DNA of 64,000 nucleotides, taken from Streptomyces rishiriensis (lineage in GTDB: Bacteria > Actinomycetota > Actinomycetes > Streptomycetales > Streptomycetaceae). The stretch is taken from the NCBI RefSeq assembly GCF_003112535.1, contig NZ_BEWA01000028.1, forward strand, positions 85,710 to 149,709. The letters are read 5' to 3'. Of this stretch, positions 40,871 to 50,148 are shown piece after piece. The translations under genes were made by a program, and so were the position numbers. Below the pieces are notes generated by a model that had not been told where the DNA came from, made no database searches, and saw only the letters and a list, made by a program, of their open reading frames with translations. Position 1 is the first letter of the stretch; every line of letters starts with the position of its first letter.

Positions 40871-41513
40871 GGAGCCCAAGGAGGCCGGGCAGACGACGCC
40901 CGGATTCCAGAACCCGGTGGCCGGCTTCGGCGTGACCTTCAAGGCCATGTTCAAGAAGCGGCTCACCGAGCAGTACCCGGAGCAGGAGAAGACCACAGCT
41001 CCCCGGTTCCACGGACGGCACCAGCTCAACCGCCATCCGGACGGCCTGGAGAAGTGCGTCGGCTGTGAGCTGTGCGCCTGGGCCTGTCCCGCCGACGCCA
41101 TCTATGTGGAGGGCGCCGACAACACCGACGAGGAGCGCTACTCGCCGGGCGAGCGGTACGGGCGCGTCTACCAGATCAACTACGCCCGGTGCATCCTGTG
41201 CGGCCTGTGCATCGAGGCGTGCCCCACGCGCGCGTTGACGATGACGAACGAGTTCGAGCTCGCCGACTCCAGCCGCGCCAACCTGATCTACACCAAGGAG
41301 CAGCTGCTCGCGGGCCTCGACGACGGCATGGTGGACTCCCCCCACGCCATCTATCCCGGCACGGACGAACAGGACTACTACCGGGGCCTGGTGACGGAGG
41401 CGGCACCCGGCACGGAACGCCAGGTGGCCGTCTCCAAGGGCGAGGTCCCGCAGGAAGCCGCCTCCGCCACCGGTGCGGACGAGCCCGCTTCGGAGGAGGT
41501 GATCCGCCGATGA
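40863..41513 (+). CDS. nuoI: NADH-quinone oxidoreductase subunit I
   Basis: 216 aa, ATG at 40863. Two [4Fe-4S] clusters (N6a and N6b) from CVGCELCAWACP and CILCGLCIEACP, linking NuoG to NuoB. Preceded by GGAAAGGAGG inside nuoH. ATGA overlap with nuoJ. Confidence 0.95.
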   Translation: MAEEPKEAGQTTPGFQNPVAGFGVTFKAMFKKRLTEQYPEQEKTTAPRFHGRHQLNRHPDGLEKCVGCELCAWACPADAIYVEGADNTDEERYSPGERYGRVYQINYARCILCGLCIEACPTRALTMTNEFELADSSRANLIYTKEQLLAGLDDGMVDSPHAIYPGTDEQDYYRGLVTEAAPGTERQVAVSKGEVPQEAASATGADEPASEEVIRR

Positions 41514-42352
41514 GCGTGCAGCTCGCCGCCTACTCCACCTCCACCGGTGAGGCCTTCCAGTTCTGGGTGCTCGGCACCGTCGCGGTGATCGGCGCCCTGT
41601 GCACCGTCTTCATGAAGAAGGCCGTGCACAGCGCGCTCTGTCTTGCCGGCACCATGATCATTCTGGCGATCTTCTATCTCGCCAACGGCGCCTATTTCCT
41701 GGGCATCGTGCAGATCGTCGTCTACACCGGCGCGATCATGATGCTGTTCCTGTTCGTGGTGATGCTGGTCGGCGTCACCGCGGCGGACTCCCTGAAGGAG
41801 ACCATCAAGGGGCAGCGCTGGCTGGCCCTGCTCAGCGGCCTCGGCTTCGGCGTCCTGCTGATCGCCGGCATCGGCCACGCCTCCCTGACGGAGTTCACGG
41901 GCCTCACCGAGGCGAACGCCCACGGCAACGTGGAGGGCCTCGCCGCCCTCATCTTCACCAAGTACGTCTTCGCCTTCGAAATCACCGGAGCCCTGCTCAT
42001 CACGGCCGCCGTCGGCGCCATGGTGCTCACCCACCGTGAACGCACCGAGCGTGCCCTGACCCAGCGCGAGCTGTCCGAGCGGCGGGTGCGCGAAGGCAAG
42101 CACGTGCCGCCGCTGCCGGCGCCGGGCGTGTACGCGCGGCACAACGCCGTGGACGTCCAGGGACTGCTGCCCGACGGCACGCCCTCGGAGCTCACGGTCA
42201 GCAGGACGCTGCGCGAGCGCGGTCAGATCCGGGACGTGTCCGCCGAGGCGCTCAACGACCTCAAGGCCCTGGAGCAGCGCGCCGAGGAGCGCCTGGAGCG
42301 GGCCGCGATCACACCGCCGCATCTGAAGCGGACGGAGGAGGCGTCGAAGTGA
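41510..42352 (+). CDS. nuoJ: NADH-quinone oxidoreductase subunit J
   Basis: 280 aa, five membrane helices; GAIMMLFLFVVMLVGV is the pi-bulge helix near the E-channel. A charged cytosolic tail of about 90 residues follows the last helix, longer than in E. coli (184 aa in all). GTGA overlap with nuoK. Confidence 0.93.
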   Translation: MSVQLAAYSTSTGEAFQFWVLGTVAVIGALCTVFMKKAVHSALCLAGTMIILAIFYLANGAYFLGIVQIVVYTGAIMMLFLFVVMLVGVTAADSLKETIKGQRWLALLSGLGFGVLLIAGIGHASLTEFTGLTEANAHGNVEGLAALIFTKYVFAFEITGALLITAAVGAMVLTHRERTERALTQRELSERRVREGKHVPPLPAPGVYARHNAVDVQGLLPDGTPSELTVSRTLRERGQIRDVSAEALNDLKALEQRAEERLERAAITPPHLKRTEEASK

Positions 42353-42648
42353 ATCCCGTCAACTACCTCTATCTCGCGGCCCTGTTGTTCACGATCGGCG
42401 CGACGGGCGTGCTGATCAGGCGCAACGCGATCGTCGTCTTCATGTGCATCGAGCTCATGCTCAACGCCTGCAACCTCGCGTTCGTCACCTTCTCCCGGAT
42501 GCACGGCAACCTCGACGGCCAGATCATCGCCTTCTTCACGATGGTCGTCGCCGCCGCGGAGGTCGTGGTCGGACTCGCGATCATCGTGTCGCTGTTCCGT
42601 TCCCGCCACTCGGCCTCGGTCGACGACGCCAGCCTGATGAAGCTGTAA
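42349..42648 (+). CDS. nuoK: NADH-quinone oxidoreductase subunit K
   Basis: 99 aa, three helices, with the two proton-channel glutamates in FMCIELMLNACNLAF and VAAAEVVVGLAI. GTG start in the overlap with nuoJ. Confidence 0.95.
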   Translation: MNPVNYLYLAALLFTIGATGVLIRRNAIVVFMCIELMLNACNLAFVTFSRMHGNLDGQIIAFFTMVVAAAEVVVGLAIIVSLFRSRHSASVDDASLMKL

Positions 42649-42663
42649 GGGGTCGGAAGAAAC

Positions 42664-44628
42664 GTGGAGAACCTGATTGCGCTGCTGATCGCGGCGCCTC
42701 TGCTCGGAGCGGCCGTCCTGCTGGTCGGCGGCCGTCGGCTCGACGCCGTCGGCCAGTGGATCGGCACGCTCCTGTCGACCGTGTCCTTCGTGCTCGGTCT
42801 CGTCCTGTTCAGCGACCTGCTGGGCAGGAGCGCCGAAGACCGGACGCTGACACAGCACCTGTTCAGCTGGATCCCGGTCGAGGGCTTCCAGGCGGACGTC
42901 GGCTTCCGCCTCGACCAGTTGTCGATGACGTTCGTGCTGCTGATCACGGGCGTCGGCTCGCTGATCCACCTGTACTCGGTCGGGTACATGGAGCACGACG
43001 AGCGGCGCCGCCGCTTCTTCGGCTACCTGAACCTGTTCCTCGCGGCGATGCTGCTGCTCGTCCTCGCCGACAACTACCTCCTGCTGTACGTCGGCTGGGA
43101 GGGCGTGGGTCTCGCGTCCTACCTGCTCATCGGCTTCTGGCAGCACAAGCCCAGCGCCGCCACCGCCGCGAAGAAGGCCTTCCTGGTCAACCGCGTCGGC
43201 GACATGGGCCTGTCCGTCGCCATCATGCTGATGTTCACCACCTTCGGCACGTTCGCCTTCGGCCCGCTGCTCGGGGCGGAGGGACATTCCGGCATCGCCG
43301 GTGACGCCTCCGAGGGCAAGCTCACGGCCATCGCGCTGATGCTGCTGCTCGCCGCCTGCGGCAAGTCCGCCCAGGTGCCGCTGCAGTCCTGGCTCGGGGA
43401 CGCCATGGAGGGCCCGACGCCGGTCTCGGCCCTCATCCACGCCGCCACGATGGTGACCGCGGGCGTGTACCTGATCGTCCGGTCCGCCGCGATCTTCAAC
43501 GGGGCTCCCGACGCGCAGCTGGTCGTCACCGTCGTCGGCGCGGTCACGCTCCTGTTCGGTGCGATCGTCGGTTGCGCGAAGGACGACATCAAGAAGGCGC
43601 TGGCCGGCTCGACCATGTCGCAGATCGGCTACATGGTGCTGGCCGCGGGCCTCGGCCCGATCGGCTACGTCTTCGCGATCATGCACCTGGTGACGCACGG
43701 CTTCTTCAAGGCCGGGCTGTTCCTCGGCGCCGGTTCCGTCATGCACGGCATGAACGACGAGGTCGACATGCGCAAGTACGGCGGCCTGCGCAGGTACATG
43801 CCGGTCACCTTCGTCACCTTCGGCCTGGGCTACCTCGCCATCATCGGCTTCCCGGGACTGTCCGGCTTCTTCTCCAAGGACAAGATCATCGAGGCGGCGT
43901 TCGCCAAGGGCGGCACCGAGGGCTGGATCCTCGGCGCGTGCGCCCTGCTCGGCGCGGCCATCACCGCGTACTACATGACGCGCGTGATGCTGATGACGTT
44001 CTTCGGCGAGGAGCGCTGGAAGAACCAGCCCACCCGCTCCCCCGAGGCGCCGAGCGCGGAGCCCGCCGCCGAGCACCACGGTGAGCACGCGGAGCCGCAC
44101 CCGCACGAGTCGCCCAAGGTCATGACGATCCCGATGATCGTGCTGGCGTTCGGGTCGGTCTTCGCCGGCGGGTTCTTCAGCATCGGCGACCGCTTCCTGC
44201 ACTGGCTGGAGCCCGTCACCGGGCACAGCGAGGGCGACTCGCCGGTCAGCGCCCTGACGGTCACGGGAGCGACCATGGTCTGCCTGGTCATCGGCGTCGG
44301 CATCGCCTACGCCCAGTACGGCCGGCGTCCCGTTCCGGCCGTCGCCCCGCGCGGGTCGCTGCTCACCCGGGCCGCCCGGCGGGACCTGCTTCAGGACGAC
44401 TTCAACCACGTCGTCCTGGTGCGCGGCGGCGAGCACCTCACGCGCTCCCTGGTCTACGTCGACCACACCCTGGTCGACGGCGTCGTCAACGGCACGGCGG
44501 CCTCGGTCGGCGGCCTCTCCGGGCGGCTGCGCCGACTGCAGAACGGCTTCGCGCGGTCGTACGCGGTCTCGATGTTCGGCGGTGCGGCACTCCTCGTCGC
44601 CGCGACCCTGCTGATGAGGGCGGTCTGA
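42664..44628 (+). CDS. nuoL: NADH-quinone oxidoreductase subunit L
   Basis: 654 aa, GTG at 42664, preceded by a 15-nt gap with GGGTCGG. Antiporter-like proton-pumping subunit with about 14-16 helices: GWEGVGLASYLLIGFW, GKSAQVPLQSWLGDAMEGPT, ALIHAATMVTAGVYL, DDIKKALAGSTMSQIGYM. A His/Glu-rich loop (residues about 460-480) separates late helices, and the long amphipathic lateral helix region is at the C-terminus. Confidence 0.95.
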   Translation: MENLIALLIAAPLLGAAVLLVGGRRLDAVGQWIGTLLSTVSFVLGLVLFSDLLGRSAEDRTLTQHLFSWIPVEGFQADVGFRLDQLSMTFVLLITGVGSLIHLYSVGYMEHDERRRRFFGYLNLFLAAMLLLVLADNYLLLYVGWEGVGLASYLLIGFWQHKPSAATAAKKAFLVNRVGDMGLSVAIMLMFTTFGTFAFGPLLGAEGHSGIAGDASEGKLTAIALMLLLAACGKSAQVPLQSWLGDAMEGPTPVSALIHAATMVTAGVYLIVRSAAIFNGAPDAQLVVTVVGAVTLLFGAIVGCAKDDIKKALAGSTMSQIGYMVLAAGLGPIGYVFAIMHLVTHGFFKAGLFLGAGSVMHGMNDEVDMRKYGGLRRYMPVTFVTFGLGYLAIIGFPGLSGFFSKDKIIEAAFAKGGTEGWILGACALLGAAITAYYMTRVMLMTFFGEERWKNQPTRSPEAPSAEPAAEHHGEHAEPHPHESPKVMTIPMIVLAFGSVFAGGFFSIGDRFLHWLEPVTGHSEGDSPVSALTVTGATMVCLVIGVGIAYAQYGRRPVPAVAPRGSLLTRAARRDLLQDDFNHVVLVRGGEHLTRSLVYVDHTLVDGVVNGTAASVGGLSGRLRRLQNGFARSYAVSMFGGAALLVAATLLMRAV

Positions 44629-44633
44629 TACCG

Positions 44634-46205
44634 ATGTCCTTTCCTCTGCTGACAGCGACGGCGGCGCTCCCCGCGATCGGGGCGGTCGCCACGGCCGCCG
44701 TCCCGGCCGCCCGGCGCAACGCCGCCAAGCCACTGGCCCTGCTGTTCTCCCTCGCGACGCTCGCCCTGGCCATCGTCGTCCTGATCCGCTTCGACCCGGG
44801 CGGCGGCCGCTACCAGCTCACCGAATCCCACTCCTGGATCAAGGACTTCGGGGTCAGGTACGAGCTGGGCGTGGACGGCATCGGGGTCGCGCTCCTCGCG
44901 CTGACCGCGCTGCTGATCCCGTTCGTCATCCTCGCGGGCTGGAACGACGCCGACCCGCTGGAGACGGGCAGCAAGCGCTGGCGGCCGACGCAGGGCTTCT
45001 TCGCCCTGATCCTGGCCGTCGAGGCGATGGTGATCCTCTCCTTCGAGGCCACCGACGTCTTCCTCTTCTACATCTTCTTCGAAGCCATGCTCATCCCGAT
45101 GTACTTCCTCATCGGCGGCTTCGGGGACCGGGCCCACGAGCACGGCGAGGAGGCGGCGTCCACGCAACGGTCGTACGCGGCCGTGAAGTTCCTCCTGTAC
45201 AACCTGGTCGGCGGTCTGATCATGCTGGCCGCGGTGATCGGCCTGTACGTGGTCGCGGGGAACTTCTCGCTCACGGAGATCGCCCAGGCCCGCGCCGACG
45301 GCACGCTCCACATGGCGACGGGCACGGAACGCTGGCTGTTCCTCGGGTTCTTCTTCGCCTTCGCGGTGAAGGCCCCGCTGTGGCCCCTGCACACCTGGCT
45401 GCCCAACGCCATGGGCGAGGCCACCACCCCGGTCGCCGTCCTCATCACGGCGGTCGTCGACAAGGTGGGCACCTTCGCGATGCTCCGCTTCTGCCTCCAG
45501 CTCTTCCCGGAGGCCAGCAAGTGGGCGACGCCCGTCATCCTCGTCCTCGCGGTGATCAGCATCGTCTACGGGGCGCTGCTGGCCGTGGGGCAGCGGGACA
45601 TCAAGCGGCTGGTGGCGTACGCGTCGATCTCGCACTTCGGGTTCATCATCCTGGGCATCTTCGCGATGACCAGCCAGGGCCAGTCGGGCGCGACGCTGTA
45701 CATGGTCAACCACGGCATCTCGACGGCCGCCCTGATGCTGGTCGCCGGGTTCCTGATCTCGCGGCGCGGGTCGCGGCTCATCGCCGACTACGGAGGGGTG
45801 CAGAAGGTCGCTCCCGTGCTCGCCGGCACGTTCCTGATCGGCGGCCTGGCGACGCTGTCGCTGCCGGGGCTCGCGCCCTTCGTGAGCGAGTTCCTCGTCC
45901 TGGTCGGCACGTTCGCGCGCTACCCGGCGGTCGGCATCGTCGCCACCTTCGGCATCGTGCTCGCCGCGCTCTACACGCTCGTGCTCTACCAGCGCACGAT
46001 GACCGGCCCGGTGAAGCCCGAGGTCTCCGCGATGCCGGACCTGCGCGCGCGGGAGCTCGTGGTCGTCACCCCGCTGATCGTGCTGTTGATCTTCCTGGGC
46101 GTCTACCCGAAGCCCGTCACCGACATCGTGAACCCGGCGGTCAAGCAGACGCTGTCCGACGTACACAAGAAGGACCCCAAGCCCGAGGTGGAGGCGGCCA
46201 AGTGA
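44634..46205 (+). CDS. nuoM: NADH-quinone oxidoreductase subunit M
   Basis: 523 aa. Antiporter-like subunit: YFLIGGFGD, KAPLWPLHTWLPNAMGEATT, DIKRLVAYASISHFGFI and LPGLAPFVSEFL. Five nt after nuoL; GTGA overlap with nuoN. Confidence 0.95.
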   Translation: MSFPLLTATAALPAIGAVATAAVPAARRNAAKPLALLFSLATLALAIVVLIRFDPGGGRYQLTESHSWIKDFGVRYELGVDGIGVALLALTALLIPFVILAGWNDADPLETGSKRWRPTQGFFALILAVEAMVILSFEATDVFLFYIFFEAMLIPMYFLIGGFGDRAHEHGEEAASTQRSYAAVKFLLYNLVGGLIMLAAVIGLYVVAGNFSLTEIAQARADGTLHMATGTERWLFLGFFFAFAVKAPLWPLHTWLPNAMGEATTPVAVLITAVVDKVGTFAMLRFCLQLFPEASKWATPVILVLAVISIVYGALLAVGQRDIKRLVAYASISHFGFIILGIFAMTSQGQSGATLYMVNHGISTAALMLVAGFLISRRGSRLIADYGGVQKVAPVLAGTFLIGGLATLSLPGLAPFVSEFLVLVGTFARYPAVGIVATFGIVLAALYTLVLYQRTMTGPVKPEVSAMPDLRARELVVVTPLIVLLIFLGVYPKPVTDIVNPAVKQTLSDVHKKDPKPEVEAAK

Positions 46206-47860
46206 GCGCATCAGCCGTCCACAGCCTGTGGACAACGGCGGCAACTGCGGCCGACCCGATCTCGAAGATCGACACGCCGAAGATCGAATACGGGCAATTG
46301 TCGCCCACCCTGATCGTCGTGGGCGCGGCGATCGCCGGGGTGCTCGTCGAGGCGTTCGTGCCGCGCAAGTACCGCTACTACGCCCAACTCATCCTGTCCG
46401 CAGTCGCGTTGATCGTCGCTTTCGTCGCCGTGGTCCTGCTGGCGACGCACGGCTACGGCACCACGAAGGCGCGCATCGCGGCCATGGGCGCGATCGCGGT
46501 CGACGGACCGGCCCTCTTCCTCCAGGGCACGATGCTGCTGGCCGCCCTGGTCGGCCTGTTCACGTTCGCCGAACGGCGGCTCGACCCCGAAGCGCACGGC
46601 GCCCGGGTCGACTCCTTCGCCGCCCAGGCGGCCTCCGTGCCCGGCAGCGAGAGCGAACAGGCCGCGGTCAAGGCCGGCTTCACGACGACCGAGGTCTTCC
46701 CGCTGCTGCTGTTCGCGGTCGCGGGGATGCTGGTCTTCCCGTCGGCCAACGACCTGCTGACTCTCTTCATCGCCCTGGAAGTCTTCTCGCTGCCCCTGTA
46801 CCTCCTGTGCGCGCTGGCCCGCCGCAAGCGGCTCATGTCGCAGGAGGCCGCGGTCAAGTACTTCCTGCTCGGCGCGTTCGCCTCCGCGTTCACCCTCTTC
46901 GGCATCGCGCTGCTGTACGGCTACGCGGGCTCCGTGTCGTACGGGACCATCGCGCAGGTCGTCGACGGCACCCTCCAGAACGTGAACCCGGCGCTCGCCG
47001 ACACCATGGGCAACGACGCGCTGCTCCTCGTCGGCGCCGCGATGATCGTCATGGGCCTGCTGTTCAAGGTGGGCGCGGTGCCGTTCCACATGTGGACCCC
47101 CGACGTCTACCAGGGCGCGCCCACCCCGGTCACCGGCTTCATGGCCGCGGCGACCAAGGTGGCCGCCTTCGGCGCGCTGCTGCGCCTGCTCTACGTGGTC
47201 CTGCCCGGGCTGCGCTGGGACTGGCGGCCGGTCATGTGGGGTGTCGCGATCATCACGATGCTGGGCGGCGCGATCGTCGCGATCACGCAGACCGACATCA
47301 AGCGGCTGCTGGCGTACTCGTCCATCGCGCACGCCGGATTCATCCTCGCGGGCGTGATCGCGACCACCCCGGACGGCGTCTCGTCGGTCCTCTTCTACCT
47401 CGCCGCGTACTCGTTCGTGACGATCGGCGCGTTCGCCGTGGTCACCCTCGTGCGCGACGCCGGCGGCGAGGCGACGCACCTGTCCAAGTGGGCGGGGCTC
47501 GGGCGCAGGTCGCCCCTGGTGGCGGCCGTGTTCGCGGTGTTCCTGCTGGCCTTCGCGGGCATTCCGCTGACCTCCGGGTTCGCGGGGAAGTTCGCCGTCT
47601 TCAAGGCGGCGGCGGAGGGCGGCGCGGCCCCGCTGGTCGTGGTCGGCGTGATCTCCTCGGCGATCGCCGCCTTCTTCTACATCCGGGTGATCGTGCTGAT
47701 GTTCTTCAGCGAGCCGAGGCCCGACGGCCCGACCGTCGCCGTTCCGTCGATGCTGACGGTGACGGCGATCGCCGTGGGAGTGGCGGTCACGCTGGTGCTC
47801 GGCGTGGCGCCGCAGTACTTCCTGGACCTGGCGAACCAGGCAGGGGTGTTCGTGCGCTGA
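46202..47860 (+). CDS. nuoN: NADH-quinone oxidoreductase subunit N
   Basis: 552 aa, GTG at 46202. Third antiporter-like subunit: LYLLCALARRKRLMSQEAAV, KVGAVPFHMWTPDVYQGAPT, TQTDIKRLLAYSSIAHAGF. Last gene of nuoA-N; a strong hairpin follows. Confidence 0.95.
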   Translation: MSASAVHSLWTTAATAADPISKIDTPKIEYGQLSPTLIVVGAAIAGVLVEAFVPRKYRYYAQLILSAVALIVAFVAVVLLATHGYGTTKARIAAMGAIAVDGPALFLQGTMLLAALVGLFTFAERRLDPEAHGARVDSFAAQAASVPGSESEQAAVKAGFTTTEVFPLLLFAVAGMLVFPSANDLLTLFIALEVFSLPLYLLCALARRKRLMSQEAAVKYFLLGAFASAFTLFGIALLYGYAGSVSYGTIAQVVDGTLQNVNPALADTMGNDALLLVGAAMIVMGLLFKVGAVPFHMWTPDVYQGAPTPVTGFMAAATKVAAFGALLRLLYVVLPGLRWDWRPVMWGVAIITMLGGAIVAITQTDIKRLLAYSSIAHAGFILAGVIATTPDGVSSVLFYLAAYSFVTIGAFAVVTLVRDAGGEATHLSKWAGLGRRSPLVAAVFAVFLLAFAGIPLTSGFAGKFAVFKAAAEGGAAPLVVVGVISSAIAAFFYIRVIVLMFFSEPRPDGPTVAVPSMLTVTAIAVGVAVTLVLGVAPQYFLDLANQAGVFVR

Positions 47861-47897
47861 GTCGCGGCGCCGCTGACCTGCGGCGGGTTCGCACGGT

Positions 47898-47928
47898 GGG
47901 CCCGGTTCCCCGAGAGGGAGCCGGGCCC
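47898..47928 (+). terminator. terminator of the nuo operon
   Basis: GGGCCCGGTTCCC (47898-47910), a 5-nt loop CGAGA and GGGAGCCGGGCCC (47916-47928): a 13-bp stem with one G-U, 37 nt after the nuoN stop. No T-run, as usual in this genus. Confidence 0.85.
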
Positions 47929-48104
47929 GTCCGCGTCGACGCCCGCCCGGGCCCACCGGCGTCCACCGGCTCCGGCGCGGCGCCCGGTTTCCCGGACCGC
48001 CACGCAGCGTCACCGGAAAGAGCCTGTGGATAACTCCGACGCTGTCAGTCCGGACCCCTATCGTGGAGGCAGTGGTCGAGGGACGACGTACGGGGGACCA
48101 GTCG

Positions 48105-50138
48105 ATGGGCGGGACGGGCGGGATCAGCGAGATGACAGGTATCACCGGGACACCGGAGCGGACCGACAGCGAGGCACTGGCCACGCTGCACCGGGTCTTC
48201 GGATACGACGCCTTCCGCGGCGAGCAGGAAGCGGTCATCGAGCACGTGGTGGCCGGCGGGGACGCGGTCGTCCTCATGCCCACCGGCGGCGGAAAGTCGC
48301 TGTGCTACCAGATCCCCGCCCTGGTCAGACCCGGCACGGGCATCGTCGTCTCCCCGCTGATCGCGCTGATGCAGGACCAGGTGGACGCGCTGCGGGCGCT
48401 CGGCGTCAACGCCGGATTCATGAACTCCACGCAGGACTTCGACGAGCGGCGCGTGGTCGAGGCCGAGTTCCTCGCGGGAGAGCTGGACCTGCTGTATCTG
48501 GCGCCGGAGCGACTTCGGCTGCAGTCCACCCTCGACCTCCTCTCCCGGGGCAAGATCGCGGTGTTCGCGATCGACGAGGCGCACTGCGTGTCCCAGTGGG
48601 GCCACGACTTCCGCCCCGACTACCTGGCCCTCTCCCTCCTCGGCGAGCGCTGGCCGGACGTCCCGCGGATCGCGCTCACCGCGACGGCCACCCGCGCCAC
48701 GCACCAGGAGATCACCCAGCGGCTGAACATGCCGGCGGCCCGGCACTTCGTGGCGAGCTTCGACCGGCCCAACATCCAGTACCGGATCGTGCCGAAGGCC
48801 GACCCCAAGAAGCAGCTTCTGAGCTTTCTGCGCGAGGAGCACGCGGGCGACGCGGGCATCGTGTACTGCCTCTCACGCAACTCCGTGGACAAGACGGCCG
48901 ACTTCCTCTCCCGCAACGGGATCGAGGCCGTGCCGTACCACGCGGGTCTGGACGCGGGCACCCGCGCGGCGCACCAGTCCCGGTTCCTCCGGGAGGAGGG
49001 CCTGGTCGTCTGCGCGACCATCGCGTTCGGCATGGGCATCGACAAGCCGGACGTCCGGTTCGTCGCCCACCTCGACCTGCCCAAGTCGATCGAGGGCTAC
49101 TACCAGGAGACGGGGCGTGGCGGACGCGACGGCCTGCCCTCCACGGCATGGATGGCCTACGGCCTCAACGACGTCATCCAGCAGCGCAAGCTGATCCAGA
49201 CCGGAGAGGGCGACGAGGCCTTCCGCCGCCGGGCCGGCGCCCACCTGGAGTCGATGCTCGCGCTGTGCGAGACCGTCGAGTGCCGCCGCGGACAGCTCCT
49301 CGCCTACTTCGGCCAGGAACCGGACGCCGCGGGCTGCGGCAACTGCGACACCTGCCTCACCCCGCCCGAGACCTGGGACGGCACCGTCGCGGCCCAGAAG
49401 GTGCTGTCGACCATCGTGCGGCTGCAACGCGAACGCGGTCAGAAGTTCGGCGCGGTGCAGATCGTCGACATCCTGATGGGCAAGCGCTCCGCGAAGGTGA
49501 TCCAGTTCGACCACGACCAGCTGTCGGTGTTCGGCATCGGCGAGGACCTCACCGAGGGCGAGTGGCGGGGAGTCGTACGGCAGCTGCTGGCCCAGGGGCT
49601 GCTCGCGGTCGAGGGGGAGTACGGCACCCTGGTGCTGACGGAGGCCAGCGGAGCCGTGCTGCGCCGGGAGCGGGACGTCCCGCTGCGCAAGGAGCCGAAG
49701 AAGCCGGTGACGTCCAAGGCGTCGGGCTCCTCCTCGTCCGGCCGCGGCAAGGGCAAGGCCGTCGTGGCCGAGCTGCCCGAGTCGTTGCTGCCCGCGTTCG
49801 AGGCGCTGCGCGCCTGGCGCGCCGAGCAGGCCCGTGAGCAGGGCGTTCCTGCGTACGTCATCTTCCACGACGCGACGCTGCGGGAGATCGCCACGGTGTG
49901 GCCGACGTCGGTGGAGCAGCTCGGCGGCATCAGCGGCGTCGGCGAGAAGAAGCTGGTGACGTACGGGGAGGGCGTCATCGCGGTCCTGGCCTCGCTGGGC
50001 GGCACACCGGAGACGGCCGCAGCGGTCCCCGCCGCGGGCGCCGGCCGCGAAGCCGACGCCCGCTCCCGCACGGAGCCGGACGATCCCGACCACTGGCCCG
50101 AGATGGACGCGGAGCCGGAGCCGGAGGACTGGATATAG
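48105..50138 (+). CDS. recQ: ATP-dependent DNA helicase RecQ
   Basis: 677 aa from the ATG at 48105 (GGGGGA 8 nt upstream); starts at 48063 and 48132 are possible. Unwinds DNA 3' to 5' in recombination and repair. Superfamily 2 helicase: PTGGGKSLCYQIPAL (motif I), DEAHCVSQWGHDFRPDY (II), TATATRATHQEI, YCLSRNSVDKTADFL (IV), ATIAFGMGIDKPDVRFV and QETGRGGRDG (V-VI). The RQC zinc cysteines are in CRRGQLLAYFG and CGNCDTC, and an HRDC domain at about 580-650 ends the fold (LRAWRAEQAREQGVPAY, GISGVGEKKL). A Ser/Gly/Lys linker (SSSSGRGKGK) precedes HRDC. CTATCGT near 48058 may be a -10. Confidence 0.94.
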   Translation: MGGTGGISEMTGITGTPERTDSEALATLHRVFGYDAFRGEQEAVIEHVVAGGDAVVLMPTGGGKSLCYQIPALVRPGTGIVVSPLIALMQDQVDALRALGVNAGFMNSTQDFDERRVVEAEFLAGELDLLYLAPERLRLQSTLDLLSRGKIAVFAIDEAHCVSQWGHDFRPDYLALSLLGERWPDVPRIALTATATRATHQEITQRLNMPAARHFVASFDRPNIQYRIVPKADPKKQLLSFLREEHAGDAGIVYCLSRNSVDKTADFLSRNGIEAVPYHAGLDAGTRAAHQSRFLREEGLVVCATIAFGMGIDKPDVRFVAHLDLPKSIEGYYQETGRGGRDGLPSTAWMAYGLNDVIQQRKLIQTGEGDEAFRRRAGAHLESMLALCETVECRRGQLLAYFGQEPDAAGCGNCDTCLTPPETWDGTVAAQKVLSTIVRLQRERGQKFGAVQIVDILMGKRSAKVIQFDHDQLSVFGIGEDLTEGEWRGVVRQLLAQGLLAVEGEYGTLVLTEASGAVLRRERDVPLRKEPKKPVTSKASGSSSSGRGKGKAVVAELPESLLPAFEALRAWRAEQAREQGVPAYVIFHDATLREIATVWPTSVEQLGGISGVGEKKLVTYGEGVIAVLASLGGTPETAAAVPAAGAGREADARSRTEPDDPDHWPEMDAEPEPEDWI

Positions 50139-50148
50139 CCGACCGGTC